A DNA stretch of 64,000 nt from Hymenobacter polaris (GCF_012927305.1 NZ_JABBGH010000002.1:744001-808000); one strand, 5' to 3'. Shown: positions 43,269 to 52,590, numbered from the stretch's first letter. A program made the numbers and translations. The notes: generated from the letters alone by a model not told the origin.

Positions 43269-43940
43269 ATGCCTACTTCTTTCTCTTTATTCCGTCGAGC
43301 AGCCCTCGCCTTGGCCGGCTCGCTGGCCCTAGGTGCCTGTAACCGCGCCGAATACGCTATGTTGCCGCGCTCAGCCTCGTATCTGGGCACAGCGCCCGTC
43401 GCTTCTGCTGCGCGCCCCTCGGCCCCGGTGGCCGCCCATCCGCAAGCAGCCGCACCGGCTGCCAGCCCAGCTGAGTCGGCCGCTACCGCGCTCGCCCCCG
43501 AGGTAGTACTTACTGCCCCCAAAGCAGCGGCGAAAGCCCCGGCAGCCGTAGCAGCAGCTCCGGCTGCGGTGGTAGCCGCCCCGGCCCCGGTGGCCGCCGC
43601 TCCGGTAGCGCCGACGGTCGCGCCCCTAGCCCCCGAACCAGCAGTAGCAGCCGCTTCGGCCGCACCTGCTAAGCTGAACCTGGTGCAGCGCCTGGCCCTG
43701 AAAAAAATCAGCAAGCAGCTTAACAAGCTGGCAGCTCAGTCGCCCCAGCTCAAGCAGCGCGACGCGGCGGCCAGCACGTCGCGCGTAGGTGGCAACCTGC
43801 GCTCGGCCATCATCTTCGGCGTGGTTGGCCTCATCCTTACGCTGCTGGGGGGCATTGCCGGCATCTTCTACGTGCTGGGTGTCATCTTTATCGTTATCGG
43901 CCTGGTGTTCCTGCTGCTGTGGGTGCTCGACGAGGCCTAG
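43269..43940 (+). CDS. RAxY-family lipoprotein, copy 4
   Basis: 223 residues from the ATG at 43269. Lipobox LALGAC, then NRAEYAMLPRSASYLGTAP, the same order as copies 1 and 3 (C-x-RA-x-Y then YLG). The Ala/Pro/Val linker is the longest of the set (about 45-140). The basic helix KLNLVQRLALKKISKQLNKLA and two C-terminal hydrophobic segments (about 175-218) are conserved. It is located 24 kb from the other three, and ends with a hairpin shared with priA. Confidence 0.75.
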   Translation: MPTSFSLFRRAALALAGSLALGACNRAEYAMLPRSASYLGTAPVASAARPSAPVAAHPQAAAPAASPAESAATALAPEVVLTAPKAAAKAPAAVAAAPAAVVAAPAPVAAAPVAPTVAPLAPEPAVAAASAAPAKLNLVQRLALKKISKQLNKLAAQSPQLKQRDAAASTSRVGGNLRSAIIFGVVGLILTLLGGIAGIFYVLGVIFIVIGLVFLLLWVLDEA

Positions 43941-43966
43941 GCCCCAGCTAAGCAAAAAAGCAAAAA

Positions 43967-43997
43967 CCCCGGCTGCCTAGCGCAGTCGGGGCTTTTT
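43967..43997. terminator. Bidirectional terminator between RAxY copy 4 and priA
   Basis: 10-bp stem ccccggctgc/gcagtcgggg (one G-T pair; 43967-43976, 43982-43991) with an A-run before and five Ts after, so it can act on both convergent genes. Confidence 0.8.
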
Positions 43998-44017
43998 CGT
44001 GGGCCGGGCCCTAGGGC

Positions 44018-46564
44018 CTACATGGGGTCCACATCGGCCACCAGGCGCGCCTGTTTAAACTCCTTCTGGTCGCGCACCACATCCATCGCGGCCAGAATGT
44101 CGAGCTTGGCTTGCTTGAGCACCATGTGCTCGCGCGGGAGCTTGATGAGGATTTCCTGCAGGAAGAAATTGCGGATGCGGAAGATGTACGGTGCCTCGGG
44201 CCCCAGCACCGGCCCGCGCCCTAGGCGTTCCGTCAGCTCCTGGGTTAGCCGAATGGCGGCCTTCTGGGCTAGCTCCTGGTCCATGTGCTTCACCGTCAGG
44301 CGTATCATGCGCGTGAAGGGCGGGTACTCGTGCTCGCGCCGCTGGGCTATCTCGTACTCGTAAAACTCCTGATAATCGTTGCGAATCACCTTGTCGAAAA
44401 TCACCTGCGTGGTGTCGGCGGTCTGAATCAGCACCTTGCCCTTCTTGCCCTTGCGCCCGGCCCGGCCGCTCACCTGCACAAACATCTGGTAGGCGCGCTC
44501 ATGCGCCCGGTAGTCGGGGTAGTGAATGATGGCGTCGGCGTTGACGATGCCCACCAAGCTAACATTCTCAAAATCTAGGCCTTTTGTTACCATCTGGGTG
44601 CCTACCAGCACGTTGGTTTTCTGCTGCTCGAAGTCGCCGATTATCTGCTGGTAGGCATTTTTGGCGCGGGTCGTGTCCAGGTCCATGCGCTGTACGTTGG
44701 CCTGGGGTAGCATGATTTTGAGGTCGTCCTCCAGCTTTTCGGTGCCGAAGCCTTGGGTACGCAGCGCCCGCGAGCCGCAGGCCGGGCACTGCGTGGGCAT
44801 GCCCTCGTGGTAGCCGCAGTAGTGGCAGCGCAGCTCGTGGGCGTGCTTGTGGTAGCTGAGGCTCACGGCGCAGCTCTGGCACTTCGGAATGTAGCCGCAG
44901 TCTTGGCAGGCCACCACCGGCGCGTAGCCCCGCCGGTTCTGAAACAGAATCACCTGCTCCTGCTGCCCAATCTTGCTTTCCATCGCGGCCAGCAAGTCGG
45001 CCGAGAAGTGGTTGTGCATCTTCTTGGCCTCGCGCAGCTTGCGGGTGTCCACCAGCTCAATATCGGGCATGCCGGCCTCGCCAAAGCGCTTGCTCAGCGT
45101 CACGAGGCCGTAGCGCCCCTGCCGAGCCATGTAGTAAGTCTCCACGGCCGGCGTGGCCGAGCCTAGCAGCACCTTGGCGCCTTGGAAGTTACCAATCATC
45201 AGGGCTACCTCGCGGGCGTTGTAGCGCGGGGCGGGGTCGTACTGCTTGTAGCTGCTCTCGTGCTCCTCGTCCACAATGATAAGCGAGAGGTTATCAAACG
45301 GTAGAAACACCGCCGAGCGCACGCCCACCACCACCTGGAAGCGCCCCGAGAGCACGCCGTTCCAGATTTCAGCCCGCTCGTTGTCCGAGAACTTGGAGTG
45401 GTATACCCCTAGGCGCGTGCCGAACACGCGCAGCAGCCGCGTCACAATCTGGGCCGTGAGGGCAATTTCGGGCAGCAGATACAGCACCTGCCCGCCGCCA
45501 TCGAGCGCATTGCGAATCAGGTCGATGTAAATCTCAGTTTTGCCCGAGCCCGTGACGCCGTGCAGCAGCACGATTTCCTTGCGCGTAAGCAAGTCCAGCA
45601 CCTCGTTGCGCGCGGTAGTCTGGGCCTCGTTGAGCTGAAACTGCAGTTGCGCCACCGGATTCTCATCGAGCGGGAAACGCGACACAATCTGGTCGAACTG
45701 CTCGAGCACGCCGTTCTTAATCAGCGTGTTCACGGCCGAGGGCGAGAGATGGGGCGAGCTGGTGAGAGCCGCTTTTTCCAGCCCGGCTTGGTTGAGGTGC
45801 TCGTCGCGGTGCACCGGCACGCGCTGCAAGTACTTCAGCAGCACGTCAATCTGCTTAGCCTTGCTGGCAAACTCGGTGAAGAGCTGCTCCACGGCCGCCT
45901 CGCTCACGTAGCGGTGGGCCAGGCGCACCTTCTTCACCACCTTGGGCGTGTATTTGTCGGCCAGCTGCTCAAACAGAAAGATAACATCCTTCTGCATCAG
46001 CGACTTGATGACCTTGTGGAACGAAGCCACCCCTAGGAGGTCGCCCACCTCGGTAAAGGTCAGCGCCTTGCCATCCTCGCCGCTTAGCGCGTCCACAATG
46101 CGCTGCTCCTTGTCGTCGAGCGGGTAGGGCGAGCCCTCGGCCGCAAACGCGGGGTGCAGCTGAATGCGCGACTCCGACGAGAGCTTGAGCGCCGCGGGCA
46201 GCGCCGCGTTGATGACCTCGCCCAGCGTGCAGAGGTAGTACTCGGCCATCCAGCGGAAGAGCTTGAGCTGCGGCTGCGTCACTACCGGCGCGTCGTCGAT
46301 AAACTCCAGAATATACTTGGCCTGGTACTCCTTGGGCGGCGTTTCGTGCACGGCGGCCACAATGCAGCTGAGCGTGCGCTTGGGCCCGAACTGCACGATT
46401 ACCCGCCCGCCCACTACCACGCTGTCGTTCAGCTCGTAGGGCACCCGGTAGGTGTAGAGCTTGGGCAGGGGCAGGGGCAAAATCACGTCCACGAACAACG
46501 TCACGCGGTCGGGCGCGGGCGTGGGCACGGGGGCAGGCGAGGCAAATTCAAACGTAAGCGACAC
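44018..46564 (-). CDS. priA: Primosomal protein N' (replication restart helicase PriA)
   Basis: 848 residues, starting at GTG. N-terminal 3'-DNA-binding domain (VTLFVDVILPLPLPKLYTYRVP, about 20-120), Walker A GVTGSGKT at 336-343, DEEH box IIVDEEHESSYKQ, and a zinc region with paired cysteines (CQDCGYIPKCQSC and CHYCGYHEGMPTQCPACGS, about 555-600), then helicase motifs (TQMVTKGLDFENV, QVSGRAGRKGKKG). It reloads the replisome at stalled forks. A TATCTTTA on the minus strand at 46597-46590 is close to the -7 element. Confidence 0.96.
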   Translation of the reverse strand: MSLTFEFASPAPVPTPAPDRVTLFVDVILPLPLPKLYTYRVPYELNDSVVVGGRVIVQFGPKRTLSCIVAAVHETPPKEYQAKYILEFIDDAPVVTQPQLKLFRWMAEYYLCTLGEVINAALPAALKLSSESRIQLHPAFAAEGSPYPLDDKEQRIVDALSGEDGKALTFTEVGDLLGVASFHKVIKSLMQKDVIFLFEQLADKYTPKVVKKVRLAHRYVSEAAVEQLFTEFASKAKQIDVLLKYLQRVPVHRDEHLNQAGLEKAALTSSPHLSPSAVNTLIKNGVLEQFDQIVSRFPLDENPVAQLQFQLNEAQTTARNEVLDLLTRKEIVLLHGVTGSGKTEIYIDLIRNALDGGGQVLYLLPEIALTAQIVTRLLRVFGTRLGVYHSKFSDNERAEIWNGVLSGRFQVVVGVRSAVFLPFDNLSLIIVDEEHESSYKQYDPAPRYNAREVALMIGNFQGAKVLLGSATPAVETYYMARQGRYGLVTLSKRFGEAGMPDIELVDTRKLREAKKMHNHFSADLLAAMESKIGQQEQVILFQNRRGYAPVVACQDCGYIPKCQSCAVSLSYHKHAHELRCHYCGYHEGMPTQCPACGSRALRTQGFGTEKLEDDLKIMLPQANVQRMDLDTTRAKNAYQQIIGDFEQQKTNVLVGTQMVTKGLDFENVSLVGIVNADAIIHYPDYRAHERAYQMFVQVSGRAGRKGKKGKVLIQTADTTQVIFDKVIRNDYQEFYEYEIAQRREHEYPPFTRMIRLTVKHMDQELAQKAAIRLTQELTERLGRGPVLGPEAPYIFRIRNFFLQEILIKLPREHMVLKQAKLDILAAMDVVRDQKEFKQARLVADVDPM

Positions 46565-46643
46565 GGGATACTCGGGCAGCGGCGAATAGTAAAGATAACC
46601 CCAGGGCTTAGCGAAAGTGCCCTAGGGTAGGAGCTATAAATAC

Positions 46644-46758
46644 AAAAAGGCGGTCATGCTGAGCTTGTCGAAGCATCTCTCCCGCACAAGTAATTCCTGA
46701 CGTTGGAATTAGCAACGCGGGAGAGATGCTTCGACAAGCTCAGCATGACCGCCTTTTT
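46644..46758. repeat. Long palindromic repeat, 42-bp perfect arms (family 1)
   Basis: 46644-46685 and 46717-46758 are perfect reverse complements around a 31-nt loop. Core gcggtcatgctgagcttg followed by tcgaagcatctctcccgc; the loop contains cctgacgttggaatta, almost the same as in the 11152 copy. It fills most of the priA/DUF255 gene gap, and its right arm ends 10 bp before the end of the DUF255 gene. Confidence 0.92.
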
Positions 46759-46767
46759 AATTTGTGG

Positions 46768-48828
46768 TTACCCTGGCGCCTCGGGTAGCGCCAGCTGTTG
46801 CAGGGCCTCGGGCACCGAGTGCACCGGCAACTGGCAGGCGCGGTGGCGGCACACGTAAATGGTAGTGCGGCCAGCCTCGCCGCGGTGCTGCAGCAGCGGC
46901 AGCTCGCTGGCCCTAGGGCCGCCGGCCAGTACATCGGTAGGCAGAAAATGCTGGCTCAATTGCCGGCGCAACGTCTCAAAGTCTTTGCCTACAATAGCTA
47001 CCTCGGCACCCGGCCGCAGCAGCGCCGCATATAGGCTGGCCCAATTAGTGAGGTGTTGGGGCTCTTGTATCACTAGGGCTTGCACCTGCTGCAGCATGGT
47101 GGCGGCCAACTGCTGGTATTCATCGTTGTCGAGCAGCCGGCCCAGGCGCAGTAGGTTGTGGGCCATCACCGAATTGGAGGCGGGTATCACATTGTCAAAC
47201 AGCTCCTTCTTGCGCGCAATGAGCGGCTCGGCGCTGGCATCGGTGTAAAAGAACTGCTGTTCGGTGGAGTCGAAGAAATTGTCTAGCACGTAGCCCGTCA
47301 GCGCTTCGGCCTCGCGCAGCCAGGTTTCGTCGAAGGTGGCTTCGTACAGCGCCAGGTAGGCCTCAATCACCAGGGCATAATCCTCCAAAAAGCCGCTTAT
47401 CGTGGCGCGGCCATTCTTCCAGGTGCGGTACAGGCGCGTGCCATTCCGTAAGTTCTGCTGCAGAAATTCGGCATTGCGCAGCGCTAGCTGCAGAAACTCC
47501 GCGTCGCCGAAGGCGCGGTAGGCTGCCACTAGGCCGCTCAGCATCAAAGCGTTCCAGCCGGTCAGCACCTTGTCGTCGAGGCCGGGACGCACGCGGTGGG
47601 CGCGCACGGCCAGCAGCTTCTTGTGCCAGCCGCGCACCAGCTCGGCCAGCACTTCGGGCGTGAGGTCGTGCTGCTGGGCAAAGTCGAAATCGGGCAGCGT
47701 GCGGTGCAAAATATTGCGACCGTGCTCCCAGTTGCCTACGCCGGTGCAATTGTAGTAGGCGGCCGCCAGGGGCTCCTCGTCGCCTAGGGCCTGCTGCAGC
47801 TCCTCGCGGGTCCACACGTAGAATTTGCCTTCCTCACCCTCGCTGTCGGCGTCGAGCGACGAATGGAAGCCACCTTCGGGGTTAGTCAACTCGCGCCGCA
47901 CCCAGGCCACCGTTTGGTACACCACCTCGCGGTACAGCGGCTCCTGCGTCACCTGGTAGGCCTCGCTGTAGAGGCTCAGCAGCTGGCCGTTATCGTAGAG
48001 CATTTTCTCGAAGTGCGGCACCAGCCACTCGCCATCGACCGAGTAGCGGGCCCAGCCGCCGCCCACCTGGTCGTAGAGGCCGCCCCAGGCCATCTCGCGC
48101 AGCGTGAGGTTAGCTTGCCGCAGCACCTGCGCGCTGCCCGTAATGTGGTAGGTGCGCAGCAAAAACCGCCAAATGCTAGGCATCGGAAACTTGGGGGCTC
48201 GGTTGGTGCCGCCCCGCTCGCGGTCGAAGCGCTGGCTTAGGTTATACACCAGCAGCTTGAAGTCCTCATCGTTCACCGCGCCCCCTAGGGTGCCGCTGGC
48301 GCCGTACTTGGCCAACTCGCTGGTTTGCAGCACCTGGGCAAAGCGCTCGGCCGACCCCTCCAGCTCGGCGCGGTGTTCGCCGGCGTAGGCCTGGGCCACG
48401 CTCTCGAGTAGCTTCACCCAGTTGCCGGGCGGGAAGTAGGTGCCGCCGTAGAAGGGTTTGGCGGCGGGCGTCAGCAGCACGTTGAGCGGCCAGCCACCTT
48501 GAATGCCCATCGCCTGCACCGCATCCATATAGAGCTGATCCACGTCGGGTCGCTCCTCACGGTCCACCTTAATGCACACAAAGTGCTCGTTCATCACGCG
48601 CGCCACCTGCTCATTCTCAAACGACTCGCGCTCCATCACGTGGCACCAGTGGCAGGCCGCGTAGCCGATGCTCACGAGGATGGGCTTCTGCTCGGCCTGG
48701 GCCCGCGCCAACGCCGCCGGGCCCCAAGGGTACCAGTCCACCGGATTGTAGGCGTGTTGCAGCAGGTAGGGGCTGGTTTCGTCGGCCAGGCGGTTGGTGG
48801 GGCGGTCGGGGTGGGCAGAAGCTGACAT
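46768..48828 (-). CDS. Thioredoxin-domain protein of the DUF255/YyaL (SPATA20-like) family
   Basis: 686 residues, the usual length. N-terminal thioredoxin-like domain: [25 protein letters not shown], then the CxxC pair C59-H-W-C62 in [13 protein letters not shown], and [11 protein letters not shown]. The rest is an (alpha/alpha)6-like domain with [50 protein letters not shown] and [11 protein letters not shown]. The family has been proposed to act on sugars or redox partners, but its reaction is not established. Cytoplasmic by absence of a signal peptide. Confidence 0.9.
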   Translation of the reverse strand: MSASAHPDRPTNRLADETSPYLLQHAYNPVDWYPWGPAALARAQAEQKPILVSIGYAACHWCHVMERESFENEQVARVMNEHFVCIKVDREERPDVDQLYMDAVQAMGIQGGWPLNVLLTPAAKPFYGGTYFPPGNWVKLLESVAQAYAGEHRAELEGSAERFAQVLQTSELAKYGASGTLGGAVNDEDFKLLVYNLSQRFDRERGGTNRAPKFPMPSIWRFLLRTYHITGSAQVLRQANLTLREMAWGGLYDQVGGGWARYSVDGEWLVPHFEKMLYDNGQLLSLYSEAYQVTQEPLYREVVYQTVAWVRRELTNPEGGFHSSLDADSEGEEGKFYVWTREELQQALGDEEPLAAAYYNCTGVGNWEHGRNILHRTLPDFDFAQQHDLTPEVLAELVRGWHKKLLAVRAHRVRPGLDDKVLTGWNALMLSGLVAAYRAFGDAEFLQLALRNAEFLQQNLRNGTRLYRTWKNGRATISGFLEDYALVIEAYLALYEATFDETWLREAEALTGYVLDNFFDSTEQQFFYTDASAEPLIARKKELFDNVIPASNSVMAHNLLRLGRLLDNDEYQQLAATMLQQVQALVIQEPQHLTNWASLYAALLRPGAEVAIVGKDFETLRRQLSQHFLPTDVLAGGPRASELPLLQHRGEAGRTTIYVCRHRACQLPVHSVPEALQQLALPEAPG

Positions 48829-48880
48829 GCGAAACTGTTGCGTGAGGAAAGAAGTGGGCCGGCAGCCCTAGGGGTACTTA

Positions 48881-48917
48881 AACAGAAAACCCGGCCAACG
48901 AAGCCGGGTTTTCTGTT
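48881..48917 (-). terminator. Terminator of the GSCFA gene
   Basis: Perfect 15-bp arms aacagaaaacccggc/gccgggttttctgtt (48881-48895, 48903-48917), 4 bp past the stop of the minus-strand gene at 48922. Confidence 0.85.
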
Positions 48918-48921
48918 TGGG

Positions 48922-51132
48922 CTAGCCAGCAGAATTTTCCGCGGCGGGTGGAGTCTTTTTGCCCGGCGGCCGGCCGCGGCGGGGGGTGGTGCTGCCATCT
49001 GCCTTGGGCTTGGCGGCGCGCCTGGGCCTAGGGGACGTTTGAGCAGCATCGGCAGCCGAAGGAGTGGCAGCAGCGGGTGGCGACGCTTCCGCAGTCGCTG
49101 GCGTGGCCTTGGGCCGGCCGCGCCGGGGCTTGGCTGGTGTGGCTGCGGCGGGTAGTTGCCCATCGGTAGCCAGTACGGCCGGATTTTCTACTAGCTCCGC
49201 CACGGCGGGCCGTTCTAGCAAGACCTCTGGCAAAATGGGCGTCGAAATAATAGGAGCCGGGTTGGTAGCCTCTGATACCTCAGCGTCGGCCGCCGTGGCG
49301 ACCGCTGGAACTTCGCCACTCGCCGGGCGGCCGGGCCCCGCGCTGCGAAACAGGCTCGCGCGCTTGGGCCGCTTCACCTGGCTCGATTTGGTGATGACCT
49401 TCGACTTTTTGGGCGTGGGCCCAGTGCCGCGCTTGCGCACCGGCGCAGCCACCGGCGTAGCCTCTACAATTTCGTCGGCTTCAGTTTCGTCGGCTGGAGT
49501 TGCTTCAATTACCGGCTCGTGCAGCGGCTCCGATACCAACGGGGCTTGCTCATCGGGCGGAGCCGTCGGCGGTAGCTCGTCGGTAGTTTCGGCGGCCAGC
49601 AGGTTGTCGGCTACCTCAGCAGCCAGCAGCGACAACTCCTCGGCGGGGCCGGCATCAACTGCGCCTGTAGCCTCGTCAATTGGTAAATTTTCCGCATTAT
49701 CGAGCAGCTGCTCGGCTACCAGGCGGGCAGCGTTCTTGCGGGCCGTGCGTTTGGCCCCGCCTCGCGAGCGGCGCTTCTTTTTCTTGGCCGGATAAGGGCC
49801 AGCGCTGTCTGGTTCGGTTAGACCGGCAGGTTCCAGCGCCGCCGCACTCTCGACCGGAGTCTCTTCCAGCAGCTCATCGCCGATAAGTACTTCTTCCGGT
49901 AGCTCGTCAGGCATCTCCACCGCGTAGTCTGCCGCCGCTGCTTCAGCGGGCGCTGCTGCCGGCTGCTCTGGGCGGCGGTCACGGTCGCGCCCCCGGCCCC
50001 GGCGGTTGCGGCCCCGGCCCGGGCGCTGGTCTTCCAGCGGAGCAGTAAGGCTAGGAGCAGCTAGGTGCGTAGTTTCTTCGCCACCAATATCAATGCGCTC
50101 CTCACCGTCGTCTTCGATTAGTGGCTCAGGCTGGCGGGCGGGGCGCGGCGGCGGTAAGGCAGCCAGCTGGCGCTGCACATCGCGCAGCTCCTGGCGCACC
50201 TCCACGCCTTGGCTCAGCAGGCGCTCCAGGCGCTCGGCCGTTTGGTCGAGGAAGGTGCGGTGCTCGGGAGCCCCTAGGTGCAGCGGCCGGTGCGTCAGCG
50301 ACTGCCGCACGGCGGCCCATTCCTTGCGGAAGCGCCCAAAATCGGCGTCGAAATACACGCGGGCAAACCGGTCCCAGATATACTCTTCCGCCGCCTCCGA
50401 CGGGTGCAGCATGTCGCTGGCGTAGAAGCGGTAGTCGCGCAAGTCGTCGTTCAGCAGCTCATACGCCGGGAAGTAGCTCACGCCCGGCAATAGCTCGCTC
50501 AGGTAGTGGCAAGCCACGCGCAACACCGATTTGCTCACCGCGTTCAGCGGCAGCGTATCCTTCAGATGGCGCACGGGACTCACCGTCAAGGCAATGCGAA
50601 TATCAGGCTTGATGCGGCGCAACAGGGCGTGCACTTCGGCCAGGCCATTTACAATCTCGTCGGCCGTTAGCAGCTCCTTCTCAAATAGTTGGGCCGGCAG
50701 CTTGTGCAGGTTGCTCACCAGCTCGTCGGTTTCGCGCAGGCGGTAGGCCCAGGCTGTGCCCAGCGTTAGCACCACCAAATCAGTTTGGCGCAAAAAGTCG
50801 CTCACGCGCTGCACCTGCTGCTGAATAGTTTGTAGCAGCTCCACCGGCGAATCGGCCCCTAGGGTACCATGAAAGTCAAAGCTCTGCCAGCGGCCCCGCG
50901 CCTCTACTACGTGCTGCTGCCAGTCCTGCGCTTCGCCAGCGGCGGCGCGCAGCAATTTCGCCAGTGCCAGCGGTTGAAACACCGTGCCGAACGGGTTCAC
51001 CAGCGCAGTTACCTTATTTAGCCGTAGCCGCTCGCCCATGCTATCGGCAAAGCACGAGCCCACCGTTAGCACCCGCGCCGAGCGGGGCAATTGCCGCTCC
51101 TGCGGCGCAATCGTCAATTCAGTCCGAAACAT
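48922..51132 (-). CDS. GSCFA-domain protein with long disordered AT-hook tail
   Basis: 736 residues from the ATG at 51132. That start is preferred because GSCFA proteins begin with a FRTEL-type strand, and a promoter -7 match lies just upstream inside any longer frame. Residues 1-~320 are the GSCFA domain (VGSCFADSMGERLRLN near 25, LTLGTAWAYR, VSPVRHLKD, SDMLHPSEAAEEYIWDRF), an SGNH-like hydrolase family of unknown substrate. The remaining ~400 residues are low-complexity: an Arg/Gly/Asp-rich stretch (RGRNRRGRGRDRDRR), long Ala/Glu/Pro blocks, a basic KKKKRRSRGGAKR patch and two AT-hook-like motifs (RGRP at 671-674 and 719-722). Such a tail is unusual on this domain. Confidence 0.82.
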   Translation of the reverse strand: MFRTELTIAPQERQLPRSARVLTVGSCFADSMGERLRLNKVTALVNPFGTVFQPLALAKLLRAAAGEAQDWQQHVVEARGRWQSFDFHGTLGADSPVELLQTIQQQVQRVSDFLRQTDLVVLTLGTAWAYRLRETDELVSNLHKLPAQLFEKELLTADEIVNGLAEVHALLRRIKPDIRIALTVSPVRHLKDTLPLNAVSKSVLRVACHYLSELLPGVSYFPAYELLNDDLRDYRFYASDMLHPSEAAEEYIWDRFARVYFDADFGRFRKEWAAVRQSLTHRPLHLGAPEHRTFLDQTAERLERLLSQGVEVRQELRDVQRQLAALPPPRPARQPEPLIEDDGEERIDIGGEETTHLAAPSLTAPLEDQRPGRGRNRRGRGRDRDRRPEQPAAAPAEAAAADYAVEMPDELPEEVLIGDELLEETPVESAAALEPAGLTEPDSAGPYPAKKKKRRSRGGAKRTARKNAARLVAEQLLDNAENLPIDEATGAVDAGPAEELSLLAAEVADNLLAAETTDELPPTAPPDEQAPLVSEPLHEPVIEATPADETEADEIVEATPVAAPVRKRGTGPTPKKSKVITKSSQVKRPKRASLFRSAGPGRPASGEVPAVATAADAEVSEATNPAPIISTPILPEVLLERPAVAELVENPAVLATDGQLPAAATPAKPRRGRPKATPATAEASPPAAATPSAADAAQTSPRPRRAAKPKADGSTTPRRGRPPGKKTPPAAENSAG

Positions 51133-51138
51133 TCCTGG

Positions 51139-51146
51139 CAAAGGTA
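51139..51146 (-). promoter_or_regulatory. -7 element match before the GSCFA gene
   Basis: TACCTTTG on the minus strand (51146-51139), 6 bp before the chosen ATG, which implies a nearly leaderless transcript. No well-spaced TTG was seen. Confidence 0.45.
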
Positions 51147-51210
51147 ACCCTTGATATAGCTGTTGGCCGAAAGCGGCCCGCCAGTAGCTGGCCACGTCGA
51201 TAAAAGGCGT

Positions 51211-51261
51211 AAAGCCCCAATAGACGGCTTATCGGTTGATAAGGCCACCCATTGGGGCTTT
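51211..51261 (-). terminator. Terminator of the rpsF-rpsR-rplI operon
   Basis: Outer stem aaagccccaat/attggggcttt (51211-51221, 51251-51261) with an inner cttat/ataag stem, followed on the minus strand by TTTTAT; 38 bp past the rplI stop. Confidence 0.75.
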
Positions 51262-51299
51262 GATAGCGGCAATGCAGGCTAACAGCCGCTGCGTAACAG

Positions 51300-51743
51300 C
51301 TAGGCAGCTACTACGCGGAAGTTTACCGTGTGCTTCACCTCTTTGTGCAGGCTAGCGGTAGCCGTGTAGTCGCCAGCAGCCGTGGGCTCCTGGTCGAAGC
51401 TCAAGCGCTTGCGGTCTACGTCGATACCCTTGTTTTTCAGTGCTTCAGCGAGTTGCAGAGTCGTCACGCGGCCGAAGATTTTGCCGGTTTCGCCCACTTT
51501 GGCGGGCAACTCAAATACCTGGTCGCCAATTTGGTCGGCCACGGCTTGGGCATCAGCTTTCACCTTCTCGGCTTTGTGCGAGGCCTGGCGCACGTTCTCG
51601 GCCACGATTTTCTTGGCCGACTTGTCGGCTACGATGGCTAGGCCCTGCGGCAGCAGGTAGTTGCGGCCGTAGCCTGGCCGTACCGTTACGAGGTCGTTCT
51701 TGTAGCCCAGCCCCTTAACGTCGTCTTTCAGAATTACTTCCAT
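51300..51743 (-). CDS. rplI: 50S ribosomal protein L9
   Basis: 147 residues, full length. Begins MEVILKDDVKGLGYKNDLVTVRPGYGRNYLLPQGLA-like N-domain (shown in part: GLGYKNDLVTV, GYGRNYLLPQG), a long connecting helix and a C-terminal domain (FGRVTTLQLAEALKNKGIDVDRKRL). It binds 23S rRNA at the base of the L1 stalk. Third gene of the S6-S18-L9 operon, 93 bp after rpsR. Confidence 0.97.
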   Translation of the reverse strand: MEVILKDDVKGLGYKNDLVTVRPGYGRNYLLPQGLAIVADKSAKKIVAENVRQASHKAEKVKADAQAVADQIGDQVFELPAKVGETGKIFGRVTTLQLAEALKNKGIDVDRKRLSFDQEPTAAGDYTATASLHKEVKHTVNFRVVAA

Positions 51744-51836
51744 GGTTGTTGGAAATTGTGACTTCTAAATGTGTAAGTGCTAAACTGACCGAAGGTCAGC
51801 TCAGCAGCTTACCCTTTATAAGCCAACATTCATAAT

Positions 51837-52115
51837 TTATTTAAGGGCGTCGGCTACGTAGGGCATTAGGGCCAGGTGGCGGGCTTTCGCCACTGCCTGG
51901 GCCACTTTGCGCTGGAATTTGAGGCTGGTGCCCGTGATGCGGCGGGGTAGGAGGCGGCCCTGCTCATTCACAAACTTTAGCAGGAAGTTCGGGTCCTTAT
52001 AGTCCACGTACTTAATGCCGTTCTTCTTGAAGCGGCAGTACTTGTTGCGCGTGTCAACGGGCTTGCCGCCGTTGTTGCGGTCGTTCTGGTTGTTGCGGTT
52101 GTTAGGAGTTGCCAT
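51837..52115 (-). CDS. rpsR: 30S ribosomal protein S18
   Basis: 92 residues. Asn/Arg-rich start, then [36 protein letters not shown] and [20 protein letters not shown], the conserved S18 core. It pairs with S6 on the 30S platform. Only 20 bp separate it from rpsF upstream. No ssb or priB gene lies between them, unlike in many Proteobacteria. Confidence 0.97.
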   Translation of the reverse strand: MATPNNRNNQNDRNNGGKPVDTRNKYCRFKKNGIKYVDYKDPNFLLKFVNEQGRLLPRRITGTSLKFQRKVAQAVAKARHLALMPYVADALK

Positions 52116-52135
52116 CGTCGTTGCTTACTTAAAAA

Positions 52136-52519
52136 TTACTGGGCTACGGCTTCGGTTTCCTTGGCAGCGCGCTGCTGGTTCATCTCGCCGTTGCGGCGGC
52201 GCTCGTTGTACGTCACCGCGTGCTTGTCGAGCACCGTGGTGAGAAAGCGGATAACGCGCTCGTCGCGGCGGAAAGCCAGCTCGAGGGCGTCTACTACGTT
52301 GGCTTCGCCGCTGTGCGAGTACGTCAGCGTGAAGTAGTAGCCCGTGCTCTTCTTCTGAATCGGGTAGGCAAGCTTGCGCAGGCCCCAGGCTTCAGTGGCA
52401 ATAATGTCGGCGCTATTTTCCTTAAGCACCTGCGAGAACTTCTCGACCGTCTCTTGCACCTGGCCCTCGTTCAATACGGGGGTGAGGATGAAGACCGTCT
52501 CGTAATTTCTTACGTCCAT
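52136..52519 (-). CDS. rpsF: 30S ribosomal protein S6
   Basis: 127 residues from the ATG at 52519 (MDVRNYETVFILTP is the canonical S6 start, and the frame upstream would cross the promoter). Conserved features: YETVFILTPVLNE, AWGLRKLAYPIQKKSTGYYFTLTY and the DERVIRFLTTVLD helix. First gene of the operon, with a strong promoter 41-71 bp upstream. Confidence 0.97.
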   Translation of the reverse strand: MDVRNYETVFILTPVLNEGQVQETVEKFSQVLKENSADIIATEAWGLRKLAYPIQKKSTGYYFTLTYSHSGEANVVDALELAFRRDERVIRFLTTVLDKHAVTYNERRRNGEMNQQRAAKETEAVAQ

Positions 52520-52559
52520 GACGGAGGTTGAATTTATGAGTGAAAAATTAATTGGGGTG

Positions 52560-52590
52560 CAAAGGTACTGACTTTCGGGCACATTGCCAA
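52560..52590 (-). promoter_or_regulatory. Promoter of the rpsF-rpsR-rplI operon
   Basis: On the minus strand TTG (52590-52588), a 20-bp spacer and TACCTTTG (52567-52560), an exact match to the Bacteroidota vegetative consensus. Confidence 0.75.

Noticed and set aside
43470..43680. Ala/Pro-coding low-complexity stretch as a possible minisatellite
   Set aside because: Not an exact tandem repeat; it is the linker of a RAxY lipoprotein.
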